DNA of 64,000 nucleotides, taken from contig JAGYXB010000973.1 in NCBI GenBank assembly GCA_022495005.1, positions 248,001-312,000 on the forward strand, read 5' to 3'. Numbering within the stretch: position 1 is the first letter of the stretch; each line of letters begins with the position of its first letter. This document shows positions 23,447 to 35,592 of this stretch, one piece after another. A program made the translations under genes and the position numbers. Below the pieces are notes generated by a model. That model saw only the letters and a program-made list of their open reading frames with translations, was not told the DNA's origin and ran no database searches. The stretch is from Rhyacophila brunnea (taxonomy: Eukaryota; Arthropoda; Insecta; Trichoptera; Rhyacophilidae).

Positions 23447-24040
23447 ACCACCACTCTTAGATACTACAAAAACAACATTAGCATGTTGTGAATTAATTAA
23501 TCGTAAAAGCAATTCACTACGAGGATGGTACTATGGTAACACTCACGCAAAACTCACTATGGTGCCAATTTTAAAATACACGATAGTTAACATTGTATAC
23601 TATTATTCATTCGAGTAACCTATTAAATGTAACAATTACAGTGAACATTGGATTGATATTAAACCCCTATGACGTATATTATGACAATATCGAGGATATA
23701 CTTGCAGAACGCATTAAGTGAGTTTTTGCTGTTTTTCTGTTTTAAATGCCAAAATTTTTAGAATTTTACGCTCTACGTTCTGGTAAAACGCACTTAGTCA
23801 TAGGATATACTGGTAAGAAAATAGAAACTGCATTAAGTCATATTGTTATTTTTTTATACTGACAGAAAGCATTATATGACCTATAATGCGTTCTGTGTGT
23901 ACAAAATACAGGATTTGTAACATGGCATATGCATTAAGTATGACATAATGCATTCTGTCAGTACAAATTTTGTCAATTGATGTCACCATAGGGCATAGGC
24001 CATACCTTTGCAATTTTAATTCATCTGTCTTTAGTGATTA

Positions 24041-25115
24041 GTGAAACAATACATTGAACCATTTGAAGAATTTATTAGAATGGCTTCGTCTCAAAGAGCA
24101 AAACATAATATATTAAAGATGTGTTGGAGTTGTTCTTATGATCGGAAAAAAGATTACATTCTAAAAAATGTTGAGATTAAAATTCCCGTTGATAGAAAAC
24201 CAAGGAATGAAAAAAGGAAATCCAGACTAAACTCAAGAGTTATTTCTTTTTCAAGATTGGACAAAAAGTCAGAGTCTGAATTTTTTTTAGAGTACTTTAC
24301 ACATTTTAAATAGATCAGTAATTCACGCATTTAAAGGACAAGAAGACGTGGGAGTACAGTTTACGTTACACGATCGTAGAGGTAAACATCCCCCTATTCA
24401 CAAAACAAGCAATGAGAATTTAATCCATATAAAGTCTCACATAGAATCCTTCCCGTTTATGGAGTCACTACACGAGAAAGGACATATATATATATAAGGT
24501 AATATTTAGACAGTAAATTAACAATTTGCAAAATGTATAGCCTGTGTAAAGACTATTGCACAGAAAAAGGCGTATCACCAGTGACACAGATAACCTATCG
24601 TAGAGTGTTCGTTTTTCAAACCAAAAAAGGACCAGTGCACATTTTGTAATAAATACAAAGTAAGTTGGCCCGAAGACAACATCATAATGGAAGAGGATTT
24701 TCAGAGTCATTTGAATAGGAAAAATGAATGTCATTCTGAAATAGAAAAGGATAAGGATATGTCCAATAATGATTCCTTATTCATGACTGTAACATACGAT
24801 CTTCAGAGTGTGTTACATATACCATCCACAGAGGTTTCACTGCTCTATTATAAAAGAAAATTAAATATGTTTAACTTAACTATTTACGAAGGTCCGAAGC
24901 CGAATAAAGGATTTTGTTTGGCTTGGACCGAAATAAATGGAAAGCGAGGGAGTTGCGAAATAGGAAGTTGTCTCATGTGGTATCTCAAGCAGCTTCCATC
25001 GAGTGTAACTGAAATATCTTTCTTCTCCGATACATGCGGAGGCCATAATAGAATTTTGCAAGTATCTGCTCTTTTCTTGAATCTATGGAATGCGATTCTA
25101 TGCATAGTGCCATAG
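24041..25115 (+). pseudogene. Transposase N-terminal and central remnants
   Basis: Three open pieces in different frames follow one another. The first (24041-24313) has a basic, Cys-containing start with CWSCSYDRKKDYI. The second (around 24370-24500) reads RGKHPPIHKTSNENLIHIKS then HIESFPFMES, like the segment that precedes the catalytic core in an uncharacterised insect transposase family. The third (24687-25115) carries TYDLQSVLHIPS, LLYYKRKLNMFNLTIYE, GSCEIGSCLMWYLK and SFFSDTCGGHNR, matching that family's DLQxVL...KLNxFN...SDxCxGQNxN arrangement; the Asp of FSD is a probable catalytic acidic residue. The frame breaks (at least two frameshifts before 25.1 kb) make this a non-functional copy. 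Family members are common in insect genomes as uncharacterised proteins. Confidence 0.7.
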
Positions 25116-25640
25116 AAAACAGGCAAAAGTTTGCGTCGATTTATTGTGCCAATGACTGGTTAAATGATGTTTGAATGTCTCGTTTCATTTCGAAAAAGAA
25201 ACCATACAAAGCAAGCGAGCTAAAATATACTGACTTTTATAACCTCAAATTTTTATCGAATCAGTTAGGTAATAAAAAATAAAAACTTGGTGTAAATTGG
25301 CTAAAAATTAAATGTCTTAAATATGAAAAGGAAAAACCATTTACCATTCAATATAAATATAATTTTAGTGATGTGTACGAAACAATAAACGTTTTAAAAA
25401 TTAGAAATGCTTCGCGTATCAACCAAATTTGTTTTGTAGAAATCGAAAACATTCCGCAATTATAATATAAAAATCCATTAAAAATAAGTTGTGCCAAAAA
25501 AAAGGATTTGTGTGAAAAAAGTGTAATACCGGACATTTTTCATTGGTGGTTTCAACAGTTATCTGCCGAGAATAACAGCCATCCAGACTTACTTCCGGAG
25601 CCCAATATAAATGATTCCAATGCCGAAAACGATGCATAAT
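25116..25640 (+). pseudogene. Transposase C-terminal remnant
   Basis: Continuing from the central piece, short open segments read ENRQKFASIYCANDWLNDV, then MSRFISKKKPYKASELKYTD, WLKIKCLKYEKEKPFTIQYK and a tail ending FVEIENIPQL, interrupted by stops. This matches the usual C-terminal part of the same transposase family, with its WLKIxxLxxxKxxPFxIxYKY block, so the copy once covered the whole protein. Confidence 0.6.
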
Positions 25641-26276
25641 AATCAACATTTTTTTAAAATATTAATACTGATACTAATCTAATTGTTTTCATGTATGGGT
25701 GTAAAGTGCAAGGAAATGCAAATAATGTCAATCAGAATTAAGACTAGTCGTAATATGTGACATACTATTTAATCTGCATACCCTTCAGAGATATGTTATT
25801 GTAGTTTACGGTGAATAATTTAATTTCAAAAAAATCTGTTTAAAAATTATTGTGATTTATTATTATTTTCATTGTATTTTTTCTATATTTTTCTAATTTT
25901 AAATAAACAATGTTTAACATTAATGATATTATTTTCATTCAAAGTATTATTTTAATTTATATTATACCAATCTAATCATTGCATTGTTATCATTTATCTA
26001 ATAATACGTCGAAGTTAGCGAATAGTTACTGACAGAATGCATTATGTCAGCGGTCACATTACAATTACATTTTTAAAAAAATATCCATACAACTTATCAA
26101 CATCAAATCTTTTGTTTTGTATGCCAAAAAGGTTATTCTTTATAATGTAGAAAAAAAATATATAAATCATAAAACATTGTACGCGGGAGAAAGCTTTGAA
26201 AAAAAATTTTAGCTCTTAATGCGATTATCTCAGAACTTGTTTTAATGACTTAATGCGTTCTGTCAGTATACCCTCG

Positions 26277-27569
26277 ATATATACCTATATATTAATTGAA
26301 TATACCCTGGGTTATTTCATTTTTAATTTGGCGTTTTAATGAATCAAAAAACGTTGTGACCCAAACAAGACTCCAAAACTTTTCATTTAGTCTGATAGAG
26401 GAAAATTGCAAAGCTTTTAAAAAGCTCAAAATTGGCTTAATGTCACTATTGGTCGCAACGAGCAGCGTATATTTCTTCTACCGCCAACCTCAAAAGCTGC
26501 CTCCAGCGATAGTTAACGGGACAATGGCAAAACGTCTACTAAAGCACTTTGAACTTTCGGTTCGCTGGATATAGACCCAGACGAATCAAGCGGACAAAGC
26601 GCTATGTAGATAGACACACGGTGTTACAAATTAAAAGCTCGTAACTGTAAAAATATTTCTAAAGATAATTACTCTGCATAAAACAAATTGAGCACTAAAG
26701 ATTTATAAGAAAAATCTACTTTTATGCAAATAGATCGTTTATATTGGAGGTAAAGCTCATTAATAATAGTTCAGTCATATTAGGGTGAAATAATCAACCC
26801 CTTACCTGGACATAATTTTTAAGACTCTATTTATAGTCATGCTGCAGCACTGCATTGAGTGTTAAGATTATAGTGGTAGTTATTGCTTATCTGACACTTT
26901 TATATGCTTAGCAGTACACTTTTACACTTTTATATGCTAAGCAGTAGCGAAGGGTGGAGGTAGGCTATTAAGATCCGCCATAAACGTGCACATTAAATTT
27001 TGCTAGTTACACGTATTTGTTTTTACTGAACTAAGATTACAATTATTTACAGATGGTATTGGTTAGTTTTTAAAAATCAATTAAGCCCTGCCTAACCAAA
27101 CCATAATAGATAATAGTAAAAAGTACACGTAATATATACAGGGTAGCAAATGGTTGTGTTGATGGGGGGCTGGGGGGAAAATAGCCAAATTGTCTGACGT
27201 CGTATATGGACGGTCCCTTAAAAGTTTCAAAAAAATATCCCGATTACTTGATAATTTTGTAAAAATAATTGTACTAAATATAAATAGGGGAGACCGAGGT
27301 GGCTGTTAACAGTGTATAGTAATAGTTCCTAGTAATAACGTCATGTCAAATCGACATTCATGCATGCTGCCCTACGGCAGCAATTTTGAACATTGGTGGA
27401 TGATTTTAAATTTTTCAGTCATATCTAAAGAACGGATGAAAATTCAAAAAAATATCAACCAACAGTTATAAATTCTGCAATTTTGATCGTATCTGTAATT
27501 GTTGTCGAGTTTTAGGATTCACAATGCTGAAATGGACGTTGCTTTAGTTTTTTAGTTTAGGTAGAGATA
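26277..27569. other. No gene seen
   Basis: Immediately right of the 2.6 kb transposon. A GC-moderate patch at 26430-26620 and a G-run (27165) are the only local irregularities. Confidence 0.45.
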
Positions 27570-28165
27570 CGTCTAGTTTTAGTGACCAATATTAGAGAGT
27601 AAGTAGGTACTATAAAGAAAATGTTTGTGGTCGACATATAACGTATACCTATCCCATTTTAAATGGATATAGCTTGAAGGCTGCATAACGAGATAATTTA
27701 CTGGATGTGTTGGTTGGTGGATTAAGAATTTAAGAGGGGGGGGGTTACATACGATGCCAGACACTGACCTGTTATGTTGAGAGGGCTGGCGGGCTGGTAA
27801 ACGGACGGTTCGGAATGTCACTTTTACGGTTTCACTTTTGTTTTGGGATAAATGATGATGACAAGTTTAGGATGGATGATTGACGCGACGTTCGCATAAA
27901 CCGTATCAGATTTAGAGCAACGAAAGTCAAACAGATGCATTTTGTATGAATTACTCTGTAGTTATCGCGGCCTTGTTCGTATTGGATCAGACAGAGCGCA
28001 ATAGCTTTCACAAGCCTACGCGCTCGGCTGTCTTGGAGTAACGAAACTAAACTTTCATCACGGCCAATCATGACCCGTGACTGGTGGTCTTGTGACAATA
28101 ATTGGGGATTTGAGGTTGGTAGAAAGATAGGATGAATGCGAATATAATTGGCCCAACCACATATT
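27570..28165 (+). repeat. Dispersed repeat family R, copy 2
   Basis: Colinear with copy 1 from the GAGAGGGCTGGCG block through CCGTATCAGATTTAG to ATAATTGGCCCAA. Confidence 0.7.
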
Positions 28166-28679
28166 ATTTTAATAAGTATTTTTTTTTAATTGAGACATTT
28201 ATTTTCCTACATGAGCCGTTCGATGTAGAAATACATAATATACTTCAAAATGTAATACAGACTGTAAATAAGTCTAAGAAATTCTTAATTTACCATACAA
28301 TAGTTAATAACTCTTTCTGGGGTAAGTTGATTGATAAATTAAATAATTGTAAAATTTTATTTTATTTTAGAAACAGGTGAAACATAAATATTATATTCAT
28401 TCTTATTTTATTTTTAACACTGACGACATTTTTATTTGAAACACACTGTACTTTGCAAGGTATCTATTCGCTCATTCAGCATACATGTAGAATAATTATT
28501 AGTGTTTCGATGGTTTTCTAACAAATATAATGTACTAAATCTTTTTCTACGTTAATATTTATTATCTAGTAAAATGAGTTAGTTCAAGTGATTATTAATT
28601 ACAATAAAATGTTTTTTTTACGTTTACATTAGTACCCACATTTATTATATAATAATATATCTACTTATATATCTTTTAT

Positions 28680-28985
28680 TCAACGAATAATTCACAAAAT
28701 TGAAGAGTGTACCATTCTATTTTTGGACATACATAATTTTGAAAACACCCATGAGAAAATGTAGCAAATAGAAAAAGTCTTTTTCGAAAAAAATAAGACA
28801 CCCGGCAGGAATCAAACCTACATCTCTTGGGTTTCGCGCCGTCTACATTACCACTATGCTACGAATGCCATGCTTAATTGTGACAAATTTTAACTATTGG
28901 CCTTATTAATAATTGCTCATAAGCGCTCTCCAAATTGAGTTACGGTAGGCAATCGATTTTTGTATTTTAAATTAAAGTATTTATT
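28680..28985 (-). mobile_element. SINE A, reverse copy
   Basis: Tail CAACGAATAATTCACAAAAT, then GACACCCGGCAGGAATCAAA (inverse B-box) and the 5' extension GCGCTCTCCAAATTGAG. Confidence 0.8.
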
Positions 28986-28994
28986 ACTTTTAAT

Positions 28995-29355
28995 TACTAT
29001 AAGTTTGGAGAGCTTATTTTTGTCGTTACAAGAATATAATAAACACAAATTTAAATACGATAGCGTGCGACTAATGGCTATAATCGCGGATACGGATGTA
29101 CTGGTGAGATCAATGTGATCAAGAGATTGATTATATTAATGAACTGAGAGAATTGATTTGAGCGAAATGACGGTTGACTATGTTGAGTGAAGGACTCGGG
29201 ACAATAATAGCTTGTCTCGTGATGATTTATACAAATACAAGAGATATTGTCGCAATTATTACAACATAACAAACCCTATTGATCTAATTGAAGATATACA
29301 TACATATTTAAATGTTACACTTATTTAATGCTGAATGGTATGATTACTACATAAG
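28995..29355 (+). repeat. Dispersed repeat family S (solo-LTR-like), copy 1
   Basis: Shares GTCGTTACAAGAATA, GTACTGGTGAGATC, TTAATGAACTGAGAGA and GGTATGATTACTACA with 43385-43865 and inverted 45400-45800. The three copies have common outer edges without coding, as solo LTRs would. Confidence 0.6.
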
Positions 29356-30244
29356 TATTACATCCGTTACAAAGCTCGCAAATGCAGGAAAACATATAAA
29401 AAGCTGACGGCTCCCTAACTTATTCGAATGACGACGAGTAATATAAAAATAGTGCTCTTTTTTGTTGTCATAATAAAACCAAAGCAATTTAATTTAAAAG
29501 GTTTTGTGGTGCGTAAAATATTTCACCTAAAACTCCATGATAGATTAAAATATTTTTCATAACGATGTTTGACTACTTGCCACTATAGTAATTGTGGTGT
29601 GTGGAGTATTTAATTTTGAAAATATTCCAGTGAAAGAATTCCTCTATACGAATTCTTTATTGTGCGTCGTTTTTTTAGACATATTTTAAAAATGCTCGTT
29701 ACATAACGATATCACCTAGTAGTAACTTTTTGTATGAAAAAATATTTTATTAGAATTGTCTTTAGTTACTAACGCATAGCTGAATTATTTTTGAAAAGCA
29801 TTCTCATTTTCAAAATTGAAATTATACATTTACGACGTTCACAACATGACATTTAAAAATTAAGAAATAGTATACTAAACAAAATAGACGAACTATAGTT
29901 GCTCGTAATTTCAATATTACGTCAAACAAAAAAAATATTTTCTTTTATATGGATACAATATTATTTGATTGATAAAAACAGTATTGTTTTTATGGTTGTT
30001 TTTTGTGTCTATTTTAATAATATTACAATATGATATTATGCATTTATTATGTTAATAGTTTGATGTATATTGCGGGCAAACACATTATGCGAGGAACGAA
30101 TATTCAATTGATAATTTTTTTGTGAATTGCTAGATTAAAAGGTTTGATATCGACTTTCATCGTTGGTTGTATTTTGTGTAGATTTTACTATTTACCTACA
30201 GTAGTATTGGGAAAACAGTATTAAGGATAAATACAAGTACACCG
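29356..30244. other. No gene seen
   Basis: AT-rich without recognised features. Confidence 0.5.
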
Positions 30245-30795
30245 AACGAGCTAAGTATTTTCAGAATTTGGCGGCGCATTTTAGTGGACTGTAGTTTGAG
30301 ATGATTATGGATATGGATACTAGAGGAGGGCGGTTTAAGCGGGAGTTGAACCACCTCGGTGTTTATCGGCTTTATGATTGGAGCAGGTTCCGGGTCATGC
30401 ACGCACGCACTAGTATGCAAATGGTTCTTTATCACTTGCAGGGTACACTGGGGTTTTGGGGTTAATGATGACAGTCGAAAGGATACTTGTTTGATGAGTC
30501 ACCCTGTATGCGTTTATAATGGTTGTTAAATCATCAGAGTCGGTATCACGGCTTGCCAGGTGTTTGGTTCACATAGTTTGTAATGAGAGTCGAATTGAAT
30601 TATTGTTTAGATGACGGCCACACTGTAGCAAGTTGACACGGGCATGGTTTGCGAATAACTGCCTTTGTACTAATCACGGGCGACTGATGACTTGTTAAAA
30701 GTCAAGCGCCTGGACAACAACAATAAATGAGGATATAAGGTATGAGATATTAGGTAAGGATTGGATTGGGATCATAATTGGCCAAACCGGAATTT
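30245..30795 (+). repeat. Dispersed repeat family R, copy 3
   Basis: Carries the GTGGACTGTAGTTTGA start block and the ATCATAATTGGCCAAAC end block of family R with a diverged interior. Confidence 0.6.
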
Positions 30796-30834
30796 ATAAA
30801 ATAACGCCCTCCTAAAACAGATATATTAATCCCC

Positions 30835-31064
30835 GACCATGTCCGATCCTAATAAGACCATATGGGCCTCCAAGGAGTGGAGGTTTGTATTAACAGATTT
30901 TGTTTTACAAGAAATGGATTTCAGCCACTTGCTCAACCTATTAGGTCCATACTCTGACTCATACACAAATTGAAAAACAATATGTGTAGGTACTTGCCAG
31001 ACCCAGGTTTCGAACCTGGGACCCATGACGCTATAGGCCAAAGCTTAAGCTGCGCAGCCATCTA
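30835..31064 (-). mobile_element. SINE C, copy 2
   Basis: Well preserved reverse copy; B-box (inverse) GGTTTCGAACCTGGGACCC and tail GACCATGTCCGATCCTAATA. Confidence 0.8.
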
Positions 31065-31189
31065 TTAATACTCAGGTAAAATTCTACAACATCAGAAGAT
31101 TTGGTCTTCAAAAAATGTTGGTTTATTTTAACTTCTTAACGACAAAATATATCAAAAAGTAGGTACATGATAACATTGTTTGTATTTTT

Positions 31190-31570
31190 ACAACGTTTTT
31201 ATTAGCTCATATTCTTATTTGTCCGGTGGTTGTTTGTCCAGTACATTACATTTTGATCTCCATAGTAACGCACGTATATATTAATAATTGAGTTGCTAGG
31301 ACCACCCTCTTAGCAACCAATAATAAGTCTTTTACTTTTTACAGAGTTTCTGAAATAACTTTCCATACAAAACAGAATTAGCTGAAAATGAATTCGATTC
31401 TGCTTAAAGATTGCTAAAAGTATTAAAAGAATGTATTGGCATCGCGTTCTGATATATTCTAAAAGTTTCAAATGTCTAGCTAGTCAGGAAGTTAGTTAAA
31501 AATTGATTGCAAGATTTGTACTGGACAAACAACTACCGGACAAACAAGAATACGAGCTAATTAAAACCCG
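31190..31570 (-). mobile_element. Hairpin-core MITE family M, copy 5, with the same terminus at both ends
   Basis: The left edge carries the start block in plus orientation (ACAACGTTTTTATTAGCTCA then TTTGTCCGGTGG) and the right edge carries it in minus orientation (CCGGACAAACAAGAATACGA). The usual end block is missing. It is therefore a foldback version with about 55-bp perfect-type inverted termini. Confidence 0.75.
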
Positions 31571-32817
31571 AATGAAAAATGAAAATATGCAGCAGGTTTT
31601 TTTTACAAACATCTCATATAAATACAAGATAATTACTTTCTACGTCTAGCTAGACTGTCAAAGTATTGTAACATAATATGAAGAAGATTAACATTTCGAA
31701 ATACATAATAATTATGCTCCATCATAGAGTAGAAAAATACCTGTAAAACTTCTGCCATATTATATATTTTTAATATTCAGTTTCATTCAAATGCTCTTGT
31801 ATTCAATTTTGAAAGGAAACTGCATCCTTTCAAGAGTTATGCAACGAAGTTAATTTTGTCTTTTAATAAAGAACTTCTTTTCATGTTGTTCAATTTTACG
31901 GCATTCTTAATTGAAGCCATTACTCTTGCATCTCTTTCCTTTTCCTTCTCGCTTCCACGGCAGACGCCAGTTTGCAGTTTATTGTGCGACAATTGCGGTT
32001 AGAGATGTTTAAATTGTATTGATACTACATTATTTTATTATCGATACTAAACTATTAGTCATAGTAATATAAATATGTACAAATTAAAAAAAAAACTACC
32101 AAAAGTTAGTAAGTCTCGAAATCATGTTATGGAGTATTTGCAATTTTAAATTTGAGATATCCTCTAAAATCAGGCATAATACTAATTTCCTTGTGATTGA
32201 TGTACATGTTATTAAAATATAAATACATAATCCGTTGGTAACTCTATATACCTAAATTATTGATATATCAATTTTTGGCAGTAACCTCACATTATAATAA
32301 TAAATGTACATGTTAGAATTTTTTTTAGAAAAAAGGTTGAACAGTGTGGAACTCTAACTCACGTTTTCAACTTTATAAATGTGAATGATTTCGCCTCAAA
32401 GTTATCAATAATTATCTGCCTATGATTCATGTCAATTATTTCTTTTAGTAAATTTGTTTGGAACTTGATTAACGGAATTAACTGTAAATACCTCAATTAT
32501 CGACATATCGACTTACCAACTTTTGGCAGCAATTCCACGAATGCAATAGTATATAAATTAAACTGGTATTTATCTGGTATTTATAGTATTGGTTGATTTA
32601 ATACTTTGGACGCGGAAGATGCACACGGCGCGTAATGACCAGGCGGCCGATCGATGTAATTAACGTGCATTTTAAAGGGAGCAATTAAAAAATCATTATC
32701 GACTCAGCAGCAAATGAGTTAAGTACTCAACTAGTTTGACTAAATTAGTATACGACTAATGAAATGAGGAGAATTAAATTGTGAATTAGTATATAATTGT
32801 ATACGTTTATCAATATA
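31571..32817. other. No gene seen
   Basis: AT-rich without recognised features. Confidence 0.5.
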
Positions 32818-32975
32818 TGCGGCGAAGAATTTTGTGAGGTAAGAATTTTTCGCGAATAATTATGAGAAAATAAAAATTGGTGATTTTTTTTGGCGAAGAA
32901 TTAAGGGAAAAAATTGTTGGCGAAGAATTCCTGACCAAAAATTCTTCGCAAAAAATTGTTGGCGAAGAATTTTTG
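32818..32975 (+). repeat. Degenerate array of GGCGAAGAATT
   Basis: The motif (T)GGCGAAGAATT occurs at 32821, 32892, 32919 and 32961, with one inverted copy at 32941; intervening sequence is A/T-rich and similar. Confidence 0.75.
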
Positions 32976-33489
32976 AAAAGCTTAATAAATATCGGAGCTT
33001 TCTAAAGTCGTCTCATCTCTAGCACTCCTGCGGCTTGCAGGAATGCACTTGTGCTTATTAAATCTGTGGGAGACGAGCGTCTACCATTCGCCGTCATACC
33101 ATTATCTTCCCGCTTGTTTATTAACAAGCAGTTACCAACTCACTTATATTATATCTTTAATACCATTATTAACTTAACTTCTCCCGAGTGTATTATCCGG
33201 CGGAAGAGAGAAAATAGTTTCATCTACGCCGAGGAATCCTCAGAGCATTCATTAGATGAGGATATATTTTCTCTTTTTCTGCTCGTAATTAGATTTTATC
33301 TCTTTTTCTTAAAAAGCTTACCCTGTTATAAAAGCTCCTTATCGGAATGGCGATATTATTTCATTTTAACTTAAAAGCTTTCTACATTTATAAATTTACC
33401 TACTGACATTCACTAAATGTAGTCTCCTTCGAGGAGTAGGCCGGAACCGGCTTCTGACAGTCTTAAAACAGAATAAACTATTTCTTATA
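32976..33489. other. No gene seen
   Basis: A 107-codon plus frame (33051-33374) lacks motifs and splice support. Confidence 0.4.
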
Positions 33490-33735
33490 TTCAACGAATA
33501 ATTCACAAGATGTTGAGAATATAACATTCTATATATTGAACATACATAACTTGAAAACATCTCACACATTATTAGCCACTAGAAAAAATCATATTTAAAA
33601 AAATACGAAGCTCGACGGGATTTGGACCCGTATTACCACTGGTATCTCGCCAACTGTTGCATTAAGTAATTATGCTACAAGCGTCCTCTCTAATTGCGAC
33701 AATTTAAGCTAGTAGGTCATACATGAAATGCTTTT
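33490..33735 (-). mobile_element. SINE A, reverse copy
   Basis: CAACGAATAATTCACAAGAT, body ACATACATAACTTGAAAACA, head AAGCTCGACGGGATTTGG. Confidence 0.8.
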
Positions 33736-33760
33736 GCTGTATATTTTTTTTTTATCAAAG

Positions 33761-34036
33761 GATCAACAATAATCGAACATAGTTGTGCAGAAAGTAGCCA
33801 GTCCACAAAAAAATATAAAAATGAGATATGATATAGATCAGATGCGAGAAGGTTTTCTCTACGTTCTGCTGAAAATAGCCAAGCCGCAAACAAATTATTC
33901 TTGAAATAAAATAATACATATTATTTACAATTTTACATTAATTTTTAATATCATGTTGTTGCTAAAGTGCCATTATCTCAGCTCGACATTTTTGTGGACT
34001 GGCTACATTCTGCATAACTACGTTCAATTATTGATC
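33761..34036. mobile_element. Foldback MITE, 276 bp
   Basis: Terminal arms of about 50 bp (33761-33812, 33988-34036) are inverted copies sharing GTAGCCAGTCCACAAAAA and ending in GATCAAnAATAATCGAAC-type sequence. Inside, GTTCTGCTGAAAATAGCCAAG repeats part of the arm motif. No coding. Confidence 0.8.
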
Positions 34037-34916
34037 ATAGAGATATTGGTAAGCGTCGACATAAAAAAAATCCCTAATTACATATTGAAAAATCAGCACG
34101 TGGTCGGATCATGTCCATTTTAACAGATATTTACCTAAATACATTTAATTGATCATTAACTAAAAATACTTAAAATGTCGACATACTAACTACTTTTCTC
34201 TCGTAGGTGCATACACGTTTATAAATACAATAAAATCTATTTCCAAATTATACAGTCCAATTTACAATACATTAGAATAATTTATTGTAGCCCACTATAA
34301 CATTGAATTCTAAAATAAGATACAATATACATAATAATAATATACAGCGCCCAGCATCCCAAAATTTAACTATTCTAATGCTAGTATATTCTACTAAAAT
34401 CACGAATATTATCCAAGTGATGTGTATAATTATTATGTCTCCACTGAATATCCAAGAATAACATGCCCTAATAAATACTAAATACGAGTCCCTTTCCATT
34501 CGGTTGTAAGTAATATTATTTGCCAGTATATAGGGTGAACTCTGCAGTTATCGGCCATACGACAGTAAACAAAAGGATGGTGATTAAAAAAATCAAGTAA
34601 AATATGCGTAATAATGAACTAAAAGCAGTTTGCACATCACCACCTACTCATATGCGTATTAATTAGGCTGTATAAAAAGTATTAAGTATTAGTTTTAGCT
34701 CTGCAATTGGATGGTATTTTTGCATTTGAATTCCTGTATAATTTTAACATCATGTTGTCATTATTTTTATAATTACTCACCACATTTCCAATTCCATTCC
34801 AATTAACAAAAAATACCAATAGGCATATTTCCTGTAATTAGAAACAGAGAATAATTTTGAGATATTTTTCACGGTATGTTCGTTTATGTAAGATGTTATG
34901 TTAGAATTATCATAAT
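34037..34916. other. No gene seen
   Basis: AT-rich without recognised features. Confidence 0.5.
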
Positions 34917-35592
34917 ATCATCATCATCAGCCGGGGTCAATCCACTGCTGGATGAAGGCCTCCCCAAGCTTTCTCCAACTCTCTCGGTCCTGTGTCGTTC
35001 GCTGCCACGTATTTCCGCCGAACTTTACCAGTTCGTCAATCCAGCGGCTTTTAGGGCGACCCTGTGGCCGTTTCGTACCCCTTGGGTACCATTGGATGAC
35101 GGCATTTGTCCAGCGGCCGTCCTTTCGGCGAGCAATGTGCCCCGCCCATCTCCATTTCAGCCGTTTGGCAACGTCTATTACATCGCGTACTCTTGTCTGC
35201 TTTCTAATCCATTCGTTTCTCTTACGGTCTTTTCGCGTGATGCCCAACATGCACGTCTCCATGCCTCGCTATGTGACTCTTAGCCTTTGGACATCTCTCG
35301 TGTTGAGGGTCCACGTCTCGCAGCCATAGGTGAGCACGGGTAGCACACATTGGTTAAACACCCTACGCTTAAGACATACTGGTAGGTCACTCTTGAAGAT
35401 ACTATTCAGACATCCGAAAGCACTCCATCCCAGCTTTGTTCTTCGAGCAATTTCATCGTGCATGCTTACGTCTATGGACACCTGCTGTCCGAGATAGACG
35501 TAGCTTTTGACTTGCTCGAGTTGGATGCCAGAAATACAGATAATCGCACTTTTTTTTCGGACCCTGCTATTTTCATAATATAATACAAACAA
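34917..35592 (-). mobile_element. 5'-truncated RTE-clade LINE (RT C-terminus)
   Basis: The minus strand encodes VKSYVYLGQQVSIDVSMHDE, then RVFNQCVLPVLTYGCETWTL, RLRVT-stop-RGMETCMLGITRKDR, a segment RLKWRWAGHIARRKDGRWTN and a C-terminus ending EAFIQQWIDPG. These are the standard C-terminal blocks of insect RTE-type reverse transcriptases. The two halves share one frame separated by a single TAG, most simply a CAG-to-TAG change. The 3' end is a short ATC/ATG-type microsatellite as expected for RTE. Confidence 0.9.

Larger units (their letters stand above)
23691..26276 (+). mobile_element. 2.6 kb TIR DNA transposon with decayed transposase (SDxCGGxNR family)
   Basis: The two ends form imperfect terminal inverted repeats of about 31 bp beginning CGAGG(A/G)TATACT and containing CAGAACGCATTAAGT. 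The flanks are AT/ATAT on both sides, consistent with a short target duplication. Subterminal regions repeat the TIR core several times, some as palindromes (near 23.86-23.96 kb and 26.03 kb). Inside are transposase remnants described separately. The TIR ends and internal coding both point to one element of an autonomous-type family that has lost its reading frame. Confidence 0.8.

Noticed and set aside
24468..25649. Several minus-strand frames of 60-88 codons
   Set aside because: They are antisense to the transposase remnants of the 2.6 kb element.
34876..35329. Plus-strand frames of 125-135 codons
   Set aside because: They are antisense to the RTE reverse-transcriptase C-terminus.
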